Part shown: positions 21,540 through 32,455 of the stretch, one piece after another
How positions within the stretch are numbered: position 1 is the first letter of the stretch
Layout of the letters: every line of letters starts with the position of its first letter
Origin: Triplophysa rosa
Lineage: Eukaryota > Chordata > Actinopteri > Cypriniformes > Nemacheilidae
Length of the DNA stretch: 64,000 nt
Direction: 5' to 3'
Assembly: GCF_024868665.1 (NCBI RefSeq)
Contig: NC_079901.1
Coordinates: forward strand, 4,029,300 to 4,093,299
Made by a program: the position numbers and the translations under genes
The notes under the pieces: model-generated
Told to the model about the DNA's origin: nothing
Database searches by the model: none
The model's input: the letters and a program-made list of their open reading frames with translations, nothing else

Positions 21540-21755
21540 TGTGTGTGTGTGCGTGTGTGTGCATGCACATGCGTGTGCATATTGTGTGTGTGGAGCGTTC
21601 TGTATGTGAGTATGTCTTCTGTGTTTTTACCTTTTTCTTGTTTTTACAGGTATACCTTTAATTGTTTTGCTTATAGTCAATATGTCTCATGTACAGCTGC
21701 TTTGTAACAATGAAAATAGTAAAAAGCGCTATATAAATAAAGTTCAGTTGAGTTC
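20318..21755 (+). mobile_element. 5'-truncated L2-like LINE
   Basis: 20320-20859 encodes the carboxy end of an L2-type reverse transcriptase polyprotein: RLIYAFMTSRLDYCN, QLVQNAAARVLT, LHWLPIKHRIKFK, LKLWNSLP, FKSRLKMHLF, in that order as in other fish L2 elements. The upstream part of the open frame (from 20137) is hairpin sequence, not LINE protein. The 3' UTR contains a GT microsatellite (about 21498-21555) and ends in agcgctatataaataaagttcagttgagttcag, the L2-style end. Truncation removed the catalytic RT motifs and endonuclease, so it is immobile. Confidence 0.85.
21498..21570. repeat. GT/GC microsatellite
   Basis: Runs of gt with gcgt interruptions inside the LINE 3' UTR. Cysteine/valine ORFs here are artefacts. 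Confidence 0.9.
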
Positions 21756-22540
21756 AGTAAACACAATGTCTTGGCCATGTAAAGGTAAGCAGGTATTCTG
21801 ACCTCTGTTTCTTTTGCTTTGCTTATCAGAACCATGTGTGCAAATTTAAAATCTGAACAGGGCAACTTGGCATTTGTAAAAAAACAATTCTAGAAGTGAT
21901 TATATCAAAGGCTAAAAATCGGATTACAACTCTGAATTTATTTATTTTTTATGATGAGAAGGCATGGTCACATTGAGGACAGCACTGAGTGAACATTTGC
22001 AAAGCTGGAAGAAATGGAGTGTGTATTAACTCAAATGTGGACTTTGCAGTGAAACTTAAAATAGGCAAGCACTCTGTGACAAATGAAAAGCCCAAGAGAC
22101 CTAGAGAAACAACTTCTTCAGATAATGAGATGTCATAGTTGACTAGCCTGACAACCTAATATGCACATCCTACAGTTTTGGTGTTAAACAACACCTCAAC
22201 AGCAGTGATGGGAATAACAGCGTTATAAATAAACGGCGTTACTAACTGTGTTAGTTTTTTTCAGTAACGAGTAATCAAACGAATTACTTTTCCCCCGTTA
22301 CAACACCGTTTCCGTTACTGACAAGAAAATGCAGCGTTACTATAATTGAGCTCACTGAAGCGGTTTTCATCGGAGTAGGCTGTCTCTCATCCAAAGGACC
22401 TGCAAAGTTTTTTTCTCTGCTGTGTGTGTTGATAACTGATGATGATTGGCTGATGATCAGCGTTTACCAACCAGAGGCAGAGGAGGGCGGGTTTTCACAC
22501 ACAAACCCACTAGCCCCATCGCACAGAGTACACCAATGCC

Positions 22541-22916
22541 TAAAGCCCCATTCAGACATCCAGAAACTAGCAGTGGCAGAGCGACGCAATCTCATTCATT
22601 TCAATGGAGAGCTGGCAACTTCCGGCGACACGAGCGACAGTGACAGTTAACGAAAGAAAGTGGGCGTGTCCAGCGATGGGAGTGAAGTGACAAAAGTTGA
22701 GAATTGTTCAACTTTATGCAAATGATGAGCGACTTTCGCGAGTGACTACCAATAAGAGTAAAGCAGTGGAGCTTACGTCATCCGTCTCTCGTCAGTTACT
22801 GGAGGGTTTGTTCAAACTGTTACTAGGACAACCAAAGCTAGGAATGCCTTCAAACGATCTCATAGCAAGAGACAAGCGACACACAGCGACAAAGCTGGCT
22901 GTCTGAACGAGGCTTA
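22541..22916. mobile_element. Nested MITE
   Basis: The left end taaagccccattcagac mirrors the right end (reverse complement taagcctcgttcagac). The 376-bp body has no coding domain. It is inside the hAT element. Confidence 0.6.
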
Positions 22917-23297
22917 ATAGTCAGAGAGCGATGGCAAGAGCAACAAGTTCAAAAGTAGCTTTCGCAAACTGGATATATAAGCACTACTTTCCCTCGATAA
23001 GGTGAAACACATGGAATGTGTATGTACCGTGCAACTTATTCCCTTATGCTGTTGTCATGATTCTGCCTCATCATGTCATGTCTTTCTTGGTCTTGTGGCA
23101 GAATCATGGCAGAGCCTCGTGTTTTGTGTGGAGAGAAACATATTATTGTCGGTCCGGTCTCGTCTTTGGCCCCGCCCCTCTCGTTCTCTCGTTTAGCTTC
23201 CCTTCAGTGTCTCATTACCTACACCTGCCCATTGTTATCTTCCCTTGTTAGTTACCCTATTTAATGCCCTTGTGTTTGCTGTCCTGTGCGGTTTCAT

Positions 23298-23318
23298 TGT
23301 GTGTGTGTGTGTGTGTGC

Positions 23319-23391
<73 letters not shown>

Positions 23392-23405
23392 TGTGTGTGT
23401 GTGTG
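23298..23405. repeat. GT/GC microsatellite in solo LTR
   Basis: About 108 bp of gt repeats with a run of gcgt units, in the LTR. ORFs on both strands are artefacts. Confidence 0.9.
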
Positions 23406-23950
23406 TTTGCGTCCCAGCATACCTTGTGTGTATCCTGCTCTGGATTTATACCTTGCCTGTGCTAGTCATGTCTTGATGCTTTGTAGTTTTTGTCTCGTAT
23501 AAATGTATAAGTATAGTTAAGTTTCCTGTTCTCCGCTTTTTTTCCTCCTTGTCCGCATTAACACAAGGGCTTACCGGGGCTTAAGCCCAGGGCCCGTCAC
23601 TGCAAGGGGCCCAGCCTTTACACAAATATATTTTTTAAATTACATATTTAAATAATTATCTACGTTTCTGAGTTGTGACGTGCGGCGCAGCCAGCGGTGC
23701 AGTAGATCGTGTGAAAAAAAAGTGCTGGCTCCAGGAGCAACCCAAACTGCGAAAAGAGTGGAGGTGATTGGTGGATGCGGACATCCTTAGCGCGCCAATC
23801 ATCTCATAGGTTTATGTGCAGGTCATTCAAAAATTAAAGCCATTTGATTGGTAAGATCAGATTGATCAGATTTCCAATGATTGTGTCAAATTTACATTTC
23901 ATGATCTTAACCATGGGAATGATTATGCTGGGAAGTTGAAGAGCTGCTAA

Positions 23951-24119
23951 AATGTCGGGTTTTGCCAAAAAATGTGAGAGAGGGGCTCAAAAAAGGAAAA
24001 ACTTAAGAGACAAGCAGCAGCGAAGACAGGAGTTACTTAATGAGATTCCAAAGGTATCAGGATATGACGAAGAAGGAGTTGACCGGGCCCATGAAGGGTC
24101 ATCCTGCCCGCCAATTTTA
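23951..24119 (+). pseudogene. hAT transposase amino-terminal relic
   Basis: The frame starting MSGFAKKCERGAQKRKNLRD and ending DEEGVDRAHEGSSCPP resembles the start of ZMYM-like hAT transposases of fish. It lacks the BED-type or TTF zinc finger and the catalytic region, which should follow. A relic. Confidence 0.5.
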
Positions 24120-24329
24120 GGTTAGTTTGGCTTAATGCATACTAATTTTGTATTTAAACAAACTCTATTTTATATATATTCGCTATATACAAGCCAAATT
24201 GTCTTAATGAAATGGCTAATGCGTCGATTTTTTTCGAAATCGCCCATTTCAGAGAATTTACAAAAAATTAGACAAACAAAAGTGTTGTAGCATTGCTTCA
24301 GCTACTAAGGAGAAAACAATTGCAGTCGG

Positions 24330-24478
24330 TGTTTCCTGTAGCTCAGTAAGAGCACGGCGTTAACAACGCCAAGGTCGTGGGTTGGATCCCAGGGGATTGC
24401 ACATAGTTAGAAACAAATGTATAGGGTAATGTAAGTCGCTTTGGATAAAAGCGTCTGCCAAATGTGTAAATGTTTCCT
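24330..24478 (+). mobile_element. tRNA-derived SINE with 8-bp duplications
   Basis: The body 24338-24470 is flanked by perfect 8-bp copies of tgtttcct (24330-24337 and 24471-24478). The head has an A-box-like gtagctcagtaagagc and a B-box-like gggttggatcccag, which drive Pol III in tRNA-derived SINEs. The tail (gtaagtcgctttggataaaagcgtctgccaaatg region) is shared with the LINE 3' end at 43281-43325. It resembles the HAmo-like SINEs of cyprinids. It sits inside the decayed hAT transposase. Confidence 0.85.
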
Positions 24479-24708
24479 AATGTGGACATAGCTTTCCGTA
24501 TTTTCCTGACATTGCCTGTTACTAACGCCAGCGGGGAACGTTCTTTTTCCAAACTGTCTTTAGTCAAAAACAGTCTTCGTTCAACAATGTTGCAAGAACG
24601 ACTGAACAATCTAGCGTTGATGTCCCTGGAATGTCATCCGATCCCTGGATTTCAGCGACATTATCAAGGACTTTTCCTACATCAAAAGCAGGAAAAAAAG
24701 TTTTTAAG
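24473..24708 (+). pseudogene. hAT transposase C-terminal dimerisation domain relic
   Basis: The frame FPNVDIAFRIFLTLPVTNAS followed by GERSFSKL and LRSTMLQERL is the conserved hATC dimerisation region of hAT transposases. Joined to the amino relic upstream, it shows that the middle of the gene (DDE/RNase H fold) is deleted, and the SINE inserted at the left edge. Confidence 0.8.
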
Positions 24709-25470
24709 ATAAACTGATTTTTTTATTGGAATATTGTAGAATTGACAGCCGTTATTTTGAATGCTTGAAGTAAGGTTTTTGTCATGACTCATGTTGATCT
24801 CTTTGTGTAAGTCGGTAATTATTATTTCTTGCCATGTAGTTTGTACAGCAACTGTTTTGTTATGAATAGCGCGTCTCGAGACCCTCGCGTTTTGCTTTGT
24901 GCCTTTAAAAGACATTCCTGAGCGCTGAATTCGCATTTTTAAGTTCAGAGATGTGTTCCACGTTCTATGGGGGGCCTGTGGTAATTCAAAGCCCCGGGGC
25001 CCATGGAGGTCTTAATACGGCCCTGCTTGTGGGAAGTCTTTTGTTTCTAGTTTTGTATTTTAGTTATGTTCCTGTTTTACTCCACATTAAGGGCTTTTTG
25101 TTTGTAATTTAATAAAGTTTTAGTTTTCGTTCACCGCTGCCTGCATCTGAGTTCTCCCCCCCCTGTTCCTGACATGCTGTAACACAAAACTATAACATTC
25201 CCAAAGCGAAACTATCCTCGTGCTCCGCTGTCAAACAATAATTGCGAGTAATTAAATATTCCGTCTTCTAAAATGCAATCTAAAGTATGCACAAACTAAC
25301 ATTCCGCTATCATACTGGAAAGCAGTCAAAACATTAAGAGCATTTCTTGTCATTAAACTGTTTATTTTTGTAAGCAACTATGAAAAATAAGTAGTACAGT
25401 ACAGTATGTCTAGCAGTTGTGAAGTTGGTACATGTCCTTAGAAGCATATATTTAGTTTTAGACCAGTTGT

Positions 25471-26255
25471 TGTCGTGATCTCAGTCTTGTCGTGGCTTTG
25501 TGTCTTGTGTGGGTGTGTGTTTTGTTTTGTCGAACACGTGGAGTGCCGTTTGAAAGCTCCACACGTGTTCAGTGTTTGCATCACTCGCCCCGCCCCCGTG
25601 TCTCCCTGCCAGGCTTTCCCCTGACCGGTTTCCCATCACCTCATCACTCTCACCCCTGTAGCTCGTACCTGATCAGTAGCTTCCCCTGGTCCCACATTAT
25701 GTCCCACCTGCAGTTCATTCCCGCTATTTAGGTTTCCTCTATTTAATCCCTCTCGTCCTCTCGTCTTGTGTCAGACCGTTGTTTGTTGCAGTCGTTCCCT
25801 GACCTTTCCTAGTCTTGTCTAGTCATAGTAAGATTCTAGTCTTCTTGTTTTCCCCTTTAAGTTCGGGGTTAGTCTTCTAGTTAACTCTCTGGCATTATTC
25901 CCATAGTCCAAGTCTCCAGTGCCTAGTTCTCTTGTTCTCAAGCTCTGTTTTCCCATAGTTCCCATTGGCGTCCCGGACCGTCCTGCTCTCTACACTCCGG
26001 CATCTCTTCACCAGCGACCACCTCTCTTGGCAAGAATTGGCCGTGCGTTCCCTCCTTCGTGGGACAGAATCTCCCGGACTGGGTCTACTTCATATTCTTC
26101 CACGAGTGCCGTCGGGTCGAGTCCTCTCCCCGCGGACTCACGTGGTTCCCGATGCCGGTGTCTCTTGGTTGATTCTTGTGGAAACTTTTCAATAAAGACC
26201 TATTTATTTCCTGCAATTGTGTCTCAGCAGTCTCTGTTCACTCACAGTCATGACA
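25471..26255 (+). mobile_element. Solo LTR (785 bp)
   Basis: It starts TGTCGTGATCTCAG and ends AGTCATGACA, with perfect 6-bp flanks agttgt (25465-25470 and 26256-26261). It has a GC-rich promoter-like part and aataaagacc near 26190 as polyadenylation signal. The short ORFs across it have no domain. It is inside the hAT at 22203-26709 and related in layout to the other solo LTRs in the window. Confidence 0.85.
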
Positions 26256-27170
26256 AGTTGTTGTCTGTTCAATAAACAGTAAAAGTTCAGAACTATTCTA
26301 TTGTGTTTTATTGTTCCAGTATATTAATTGTAATATTTACAAATACAATATTTACAATAATAATATATTGATATATAAAATATTGAATTTTAACAATAAC
26401 AATAAAATAGTGAAGATTAGTGTCTACACTATTAGTAGACATGATTAAGCATGATTAGACAATGTTTTATACAATACTATAATAGATACTATTTAGTTAA
26501 CATTTTATTCATTTAACATATTTAATATTGGGGCATCCAAGTTATTTAACATATTTGAATAATTTTTTAAAGGTAATGCAATAGTTACATTCCATGGTAA
26601 TTAGTTACTTTTATAATGATGTAACTCAGTTACTAACTCAATTACTATTTGTGAGAAGTAACTAGTAACTATAACTAATTACTTTTTAAAAGTAAAGTGC
26701 CCAACACTGCTTAACAGAGACATAACGCACTGTACGGCTACATTCTAGAAAACAAGCATGTTGACTTTGCCTACACTATGTGAGGACTATTCAACGGCAA
26801 TTTAAAAGTATTAGCTACTCATTTGTTATTTGATTTTAAATTGGGTTGTTATTTTTAGAATAATACGCTTGACCTGTCTTTGACCTGTCTTTAGAGGCAA
26901 GTATTAAGAGTTTTTCCCAACTGTCATATTCATTTATTCATTTATATTATAGATTTCAAAGACATAAAAATATGTAACATACTTAAATTTGAAACACCTA
27001 TTTCAAAATACTACAAATACTTTTCCATATGCTGTTTTCATTTATATAATGGCTTTATGAATAAGGGTACTGTAATGTTCCCTGTGACTCAAACTCCAGA
27101 CAAAATGCTCAATCAAAACAAAAAGCTTGTGGGTTTCATAAGTGTTGAAAATCATCAAAATCGGTCCTAC

Positions 27171-27300
27171 CTCTACCAGAGGGTGCCAGTGCGCGATGGG
27201 TTTGCGTGGGTAAGTAAGCATCTCATTCCAGTGTTCTCTGCCCAAACCCTCAGCATCATTACCTACTCGACACACACCTATGACCTCATTGTGACCTACA
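27171..27300 (-). CDS. syt9: syt9 exon, end of C2B domain
   Basis: Minus-strand exon preceded by a ttttttcacag acceptor. Its first base completes an Arg codon from the exon at 28196-28367. It encodes [10 protein letters not shown] ... [10 protein letters not shown] ... AHWHPLVE, the last strand and helix of C2B including the WHXL-type motif (HWHPL) linked to vesicle docking in synaptotagmins. It ends at GAG followed by gtagga, a usable donor in phase 0. Without splicing, the frame would run 42 further codons to a stop at 27042, giving an alternative tail; the terminal exon at 19257 makes splicing more likely. Confidence 0.85.
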
Positions 27301-27389
27301 CTGTGAAAAAAGCCAAATACTCTCATTACAAATAGTTCTGTAAACAACAGTAAAATCAGACTGCAAGGAAGCAAAGCAGTTTTAAGTCA

Positions 27390-28190
27390 TTTTAAGATAC
27401 ATCTCAGACGATGTTGACAGGCAATTTCACCCAAATGGGTGGACTGTATTTCTGAAAAAATATGAAACATATTGAAAAATGCTCCACAGTTTTTCTGTCC
27501 TAGGGGCCTGTTGATTGTCTTACCATCTAATGGGGGGGTGGTGGTGGGGGTGTTGTTTATAGGTATTTGTCGTCTATGTTTTTGGCACCCTTCTTTAAAG
27601 AAACTGAAAAGGTTTATTGAGAAAAAAACCTTCCTCATTTAGCATCATGGATTTACATTAAAAATGACTGACAAGGTTTTATGTGATGACAGAATTTCAT
27701 TTTTGGGTGAACTATCACTTTAACGCCTAACACACTTGATCCATTAAACAGAAACAGACAAAAAAAATACATTTGAGATTTGTTCACAAAAATATACAGT
27801 ATATTTACATATAGGATTGTTTTCAAACAAGCTCCATGTGAATAATTACTAAGCATTCATATATTTTATTAAAGCGGAATAACACAAATATCAATGAAAT
27901 TAATTGCATTTAAAAAGTATCTGTTAAAACAATTCTGTCTCTCCATGTTGTACAGCACATTACTTCTACATTTACGGCTCCTTTTCCACCCATCAACAGA
28001 GAACAGAGAAAATAATAAAATAAAAATTATGATGTGATAAAAGTGGTTTGATTAGAAAAAAAAACTTCACATGAAGCTATTTTTCTCAATTTAAATCTTA
28101 GCTTTAAAACTAAATCTAACGTTATTTTAACCATTCAGGTTAAACTTCTGTATGTTCTGTATGCTAGACACGAAAGACAAACAGATAATT
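27390..28190. other. syt9 intron
   Basis: Between two C2B exons. No repeat or coding feature recognised. Confidence 0.4.
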
Positions 28191-28195
28191 CTCAC

Positions 28196-28367
28196 CGGTC
28201 ATAGTCCATAACAGCTACTAGAAGGCTGATTTGGTCAATGTTCTCTGGAGGGACATCAAACACTATAGCCTCATTGTACACTGGGTTCAATGTGTTTCTT
28301 TTAGTAGAGGTTTTCCGCTTCTTCAGTCTGCGACCATCACACATCAAAGAAACCTTCACATACGGAT
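28196..28367 (-). CDS. syt9: syt9 exon, central C2B domain
   Basis: Minus-strand exon between a cttgatctctag acceptor and a donor read as CCG then gtgag. It encodes [10 protein letters not shown], the polybasic stretch [20 protein letters not shown], and [10 protein letters not shown] to AVMDYDR. The lysine-rich strand is the phosphoinositide and SNARE contact of C2B, and the Asp residues in SDPY and MDYD are Ca2+ ligands. The first Asp codon is split: its G comes from exon 28819-28939. Confidence 0.92.
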
Positions 28368-28818
28368 CTAGAGATCAAGTGGAAAGTATATAGTGTTAGT
28401 ATATTGTGAGAATGACAAACTAATGAAGCAAATAAATAATGAATTTATCGAATACATCTTCGAAGTCAACAATTATATTGCTATATAAATGAAATGTTAA
28501 GTTTAATGCAGACTGCACGAGTCAGATTTCATGCTTTTATTGTAGTTGTCTGTGCCCACTTTATTGTAAGAAAAATCTTTTGGAGCTCAAAACAAAGTAA
28601 CATAAGTTTAAAACATGGGTATGAGATGTATTATATGTATAAATACTAGTAAAATCTAATGATTATAAATCATTTCTGAAAATTAGGTCAAACTTTAACA
28701 TTTGAAATAACTCTGTATCATTTTTAAAATGTATTATAACACTAAGTACATTTCTGTATGCAGAAGTAAAGCTATACAAAATGCCTTAGTGCTTTAATCC
28801 TTGATTTACAGTGCCCAC

Positions 28819-28939
28819 CTGAAGCTCCAGTGATATCCATGGCCTTCAGATTTCTTGCTTTGATCATGGTGATGGTCAGACGTCCAGCAGTAGGCAGGAA
28901 GCAAAGAGAAAACATCAAATCGCCCAGATCAACATTATC
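28819..28939 (-). CDS. syt9: syt9 exon, start of C2B domain
   Basis: Minus-strand exon of 121 bp between ctgtctttag and gtgggcac. It encodes [20 protein letters not shown] and [20 protein letters not shown], the opening strands of C2B with the first Ca2+ ligand in MDITG. It starts in phase 0, matching the C2A exon donor, and ends with one base of the next Asp codon. Confidence 0.92.
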
Positions 28940-28944
28940 CTAAA

Positions 28945-30280
28945 GACAGAAACAGGCAAAGTTTACTCTAAATATAATAAATATATCTATTTTTAGAATG
29001 CATTCATTTTATGATGCATTGACTGATTTATACATTTTTACTTTTGTTCATGAATTCACTCTTTTATTGAAAATCATGCACTCGCTGAGTAGTAAACGCC
29101 CATCGTGAGTTTTACAGCACCAAAGTCAGCGTTGAAAAGTAACAGCCGTTTTATCACTTGCTCTGGAAATAACTCTGCCGAGAAAGTGAGATAAGCTTTT
29201 CAACACCTATTTATCAGAACTTCATCCAATCTGCTGAAGAAGAAAGATTCCACTGAGAAGCCACTGCCATAATGTTGAGAACTATCAGCTCTACAATGTG
29301 AACATCAACAACATGGTTTACATGGATCTAATGATGTTATGTTTCCTGGTGTCTTAAAGGGGTTTAAAATGTATAAACATAGATATTTTAAATCAAAATG
29401 TTGTGAAACAAATGATTAATTAAAATCAATATAAAATACCAACTGTACTCTATGCATATGCCATAGTACATAGTATGTTTTAATGGCCCTGTATCTTTTT
29501 GTAAAGAATTTTAGCAAGTCTATGGCTTGCAAATCTATGAGTTTCTTTTCTGACAGCATTTGAAGGTGCAGAAAACCCCAGGGGTGACGGTGAGTATGCA
29601 TGTCCAACACCCGTTGTACGCCTCAGGGCTTGGGTTAAAGATAACTGGGGGTTTCTGCTTGTCATGATAGGAAAAGGTCATTCTAGTTTTGTTATAGGTT
29701 TTCTGTTATAGATCTGAGATGATAGTGTTCCCTAAATGTATTGTTATATAATAAAGAGGTTTTGTGCACTACCGGCGGCAGAGCATTTTAACCAGGGGCA
29801 TTTCCCCTCGTGACCATACCCAGTGTACAGACACATTTTGAAATCGTGATTAATACTGTATAAGACCGCTCTGTAAAAAAAAACTACACAGTCTAAAGGC
29901 ATCTTTACAAAATGTACAATGTACAAAATACCAAATGTGGCTCACATTCCACACCTGAAGCACAATAAAACCACGAAAATCTGTATTTATGCAGGCTGAT
30001 TTATATTGTTCAGAAGCAACATACATGCGTTTAAACATTAATTAAAATAGTGCTAAATATAAAATTAGTTTTGCTAATATATTAATAAATATTTTAATAG
30101 TATAAAACGCAAAATTAAGGATGACCATAAATAACCAACAGTTGCGAATTTGGACTGATTAGTGCAGATTAATGATAAAAGTTTGTGTGTTTTATTAGAC
30201 AGTTTTGAAGGTGGCAAATTTAATATTTAACCTCATACACTTTTAAGTAAAATAACTAGCAAGGACTATTGCTAAAATTA
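28945..30280. other. syt9 intron, no recognised feature
   Basis: A/T-rich intron sequence; the ORFs are short and domain-free. Confidence 0.35.
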
Positions 30281-30286
30281 GAACAG

Positions 30287-30415
30287 ACACTTGAGACGAG
30301 GCTTGGACTTCAGCTTGGAGACTTAAGACTTTACTTGGACTCCACTTTAGAGACTTGACTTAGACTCAAACTCAAAGACTTGAGACTTGACTTGGACCTC
30401 AGAGACTTGTGACCA
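30287..30415. repeat. Degenerate gacttg-type simple repeat
   Basis: Repeated gagacttgacttggact-like words, a low-complexity motif also common in other fish genomes. It may be part of a DNA element end; the adjoining 30420-30780 has a 130-codon minus-strand frame with no domain I recognise. Confidence 0.6.
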
Positions 30416-31573
30416 TGTCTGACGCTCACAGCTGAATGCCTGGTATCTAAGTCACTTTCAGAGGACAGGTCCATTGGAGGATAATCAAGAACGGCAAGTG
30501 GTGCGGAAAGAAAAGGCCAATGGCTGTGGTTGAGGCGGATGGATACAGCATGGGCTGCCAGATGACCTTGTAACAATGCGACACACACCCAGTTCTGATC
30601 AACCTGAGGTGGGCCTCCCTTGGCTGAGGGTGTCTTGTGATATAGGGCCGAAACACCCAATGAGGCTGAGGTGCACAGCTGACGATGTGTCGCATTGATG
30701 GGAAACATAGAAAGGGCATAATCAGCAGCACCTCACCAAAAGGCATCTTTCCCCCAGGATAATGGATGCGATGAAACTGGGATCGGACACACAACTCATG
30801 AGATGTCTCTCTAATAATAGCAAGGAAAGGTACATACATATGCTATGTATTTCTATAATCATTTATCCCCCAAACACAGAGGATGCCTACCCGACGAACC
30901 CAGTGAAACCTCAGACCTCCTTTCCTTTATTCATATTCTTGACTGCTCCCCCTGTCATGCATAAGGTGTGGGAAATGCCCAACTGGCCAATTCAACTGTG
31001 CTGAAATAGTGGGATTATAACACCTAGTCCTAATAAGCGAATCTGGTTGTGCCCTGGTGCCTTCTTTCCCGGATTTGCGTGAGCTCACAAAGTCGTGGAA
31101 CGCCCCGTTCTCTGTGAGAGTATAAGGTTTATGGCGATGTGCCCCAGGTCGAGTGTTCTGTCACAGTGCATTTTCCAAGACGTGTAAACTTCGGCAACTC
31201 GTGTCGAAAACTTACACTGCTGCGGGTCAGGCTGCCTTCAACCTGCACGCCATGACTGTCCTGCAAGTACATAAGGCAAGGCACTCAAAGATCTGCACGT
31301 GGGGAAGAGCGACACAGAAGATGATGCAGGAGCTACGGACCTTGCACTACTATATGCCGGGCATAATGAACCTGACAGCCGATGCCCTTTCTCGGCAGGT
31401 TACACACCGCGGAGGGTGGTAGCCCCACCCCTACAAAGTTTAGCTCATTTGGGTGCTGTTTGGGCAGGTAAGGGTAGACCTGTTCTCCTCTCCGGACACC
31501 ACCCATTTTCTGTTTTGGTACTTCCTGACCAAGGACCACATCAGCATGGATGCATTAGCGCACAGCTAGCTGT

Positions 31574-31798
31574 GTGACAAGCGGACCAGGTGGTGAACCG
31601 GCAGGCACTCCCCCTGGGGAGGGTGTAACCTCCTCGTGGGCACTGGCACAAAGCACCTCTCTGGCAGACATATGCAGAGCTGCGGAGCTTTGTGGAGCCA
31701 GTGTCAGCCCGTGTCTTGCACGGTACCAACAGGTAAGCCCAGTGGCCCGCTGGGCGCATGTCTGCGTAAACGCATTTTCCCCTTCACCAGGTGAGTGA
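31574..31798 (+). pseudogene. DIRS tyrosine recombinase C-terminal relic
   Basis: The frame contains EGVTSSWALAQSTSLADICRAAEL, which resembles the C-terminal part of DIRS recombinases. The catalytic Arg-His-Arg-Tyr set cannot be assigned, and the rest of the gene is absent or scrambled. A relic. Confidence 0.5.
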
Positions 31799-31968
31799 GT
31801 GCACTATTCTAGCCTTCCCTACTTCCACCGATCGGGGTGATGTTTAGGCACTAATCACTTTTCTCTGGTAACCAGCCAGGCGAGGCCACAGCCTCGACCA
31901 GGAGATGCCTCCCAGGTTCCTCAGCACAAAACCTGAATGAATGGGCACTCCATTTGCCTTTTATACCC

Positions 31969-32298
31969 TGTAACAAAGTTCAATGTAGGGAAGGAAGGAG
32001 GCGGGAACGGCATCATTTAAACAATAAACTTTAATAAAAAATAAACAAACAATAACACGGAAGTAAAAGGCCGGCAGCCACCTCACGGTCGACTGCCGGC
32101 CACACAAACATAAATAAAACTTAACATTTCCGGGCCCGGTCCTCTCTCCTCGGCAGTCTTGTCGCTCGTCCTCTTATGCTCCCTAGCTCCCCCGTGAGGC
32201 ATGCGGGACCGGTGCATGCACAGCTGATACTCATTATCACTCACGCCACCGGCCCCGCCTTCCTGCCCCACGGCTCTCGTCCCGCCTTCCTCGCTACA
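31969..32298 (-). mobile_element. Solo LTR related to the TRIM-like element
   Basis: It starts tgtaacaaagttcaatg and ends tcgctaca, with perfect 5-bp flanks taccc (31964-31968 and 32299-32303). It shares long words with the LTRs at 6529 and 7607 (aaggaaggaggcgggaac, ttccgggcccggtcctctct, cacggctctcgtc). The orientation matches theirs on the minus strand. It is inserted in the DIRS relic. Confidence 0.85.
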
Positions 32299-32455
32299 TA
32301 CCCGTATGTACGGGAGCCAAGTTTCTTGGCCTTTTGAAATCTACGTTCAGAGATGATAGGTTCTCAAGTTCAAAACCCTTTCTGTCTTGACACAATGTCT
32401 CGTTACCTCTATCAGCGAACAGAGGTTACAGTCGTTACCGAGACATTATATTTAT

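Larger units (their letters stand above)
23549..25025 (+). mobile_element. Nested hAT (ZMYM-like transposase), decayed
   Basis: The ends resemble each other after alignment: left ccgcattaacac...ccggggc, right (reverse complement) cagggccgtattaagacc...ccccggggc. The interior keeps the two ends of a transposase and lacks the middle. No clean 8-bp duplication was found, so the borders are approximate. It is inserted in the solo LTR. Confidence 0.65.
23053..25174 (+). mobile_element. Solo LTR (Gypsy/ERV-like), split by a hAT
   Basis: It starts TGTCATGATTCTGCC and ends CTGTTCCTGACA, with 6-bp flanks tgctgt at 23047-23052 and 25175-25180. It contains a promoter-like GC-rich part (ggccccgcccctctcg), a taaa-rich segment and an aataaagttttag polyadenylation-type end at about 25110. 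No internal region or second LTR is present, so it arose by LTR-LTR recombination. A hAT (about 23549-25025) later inserted into it. Confidence 0.8.
22203..26709. mobile_element. hAT-type element carrying nested insertions
   Basis: The left end cagtgatgggaataac and the reverse complement of the right end cagtgttgggcactttac are a hAT-like terminal pair. The 8-bp flanks ctcaacag (22195-22202) and cttaacag (26710-26717) match at 7 of 8 positions, as expected for a hAT target duplication. Near 22930-23040 a short stretch with KHMECVCTVQ may be the remains of a BED-finger-type transposase start. Most internal sequence is insertions: a MITE at 22541, solo LTRs at 23053 and 25471. Confidence 0.75.
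31060..32455 (+). mobile_element. DIRS retrotransposon relic, internally deleted
   Basis: The order of remnants is a gag-like segment (about 31060-31310, with TYTAAGQAAFNLHAM), an RNase H end (LHYYMPGIMNLTADALSRQ), a VDLFSSPDTTHF-like segment, and the end of a tyrosine recombinase-like frame (GVTSSWALAQSTSLADICRA). These words are familiar from fish DIRS elements, which insert using a tyrosine recombinase rather than an integrase. The reverse transcriptase is missing. A tail (32304-32455) with a gaacagaggttac motif looks like the DIRS terminal repeat. A solo LTR splits body and tail. Confidence 0.65.

Noticed and set aside
21437..21707. Cysteine/valine-rich ORFs
   Set aside because: Translation of a GT microsatellite.
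23235..23502. His/Thr- or Cys/Val-rich ORFs on both strands
   Set aside because: Translation of the GT/GC microsatellite in the solo LTR.
24338..24410. A possible tRNA gene
   Set aside because: A- and B-boxes are present, but the sequence has no full cloverleaf, continues into a SINE tail and has 8-bp duplications.
30331..30839. Overlapping minus-strand ORFs of 125 and 130 codons
   Set aside because: No recognised domain. They sit beside a DIRS relic and a simple repeat, so are probably repeat-derived, but I could not assign them.
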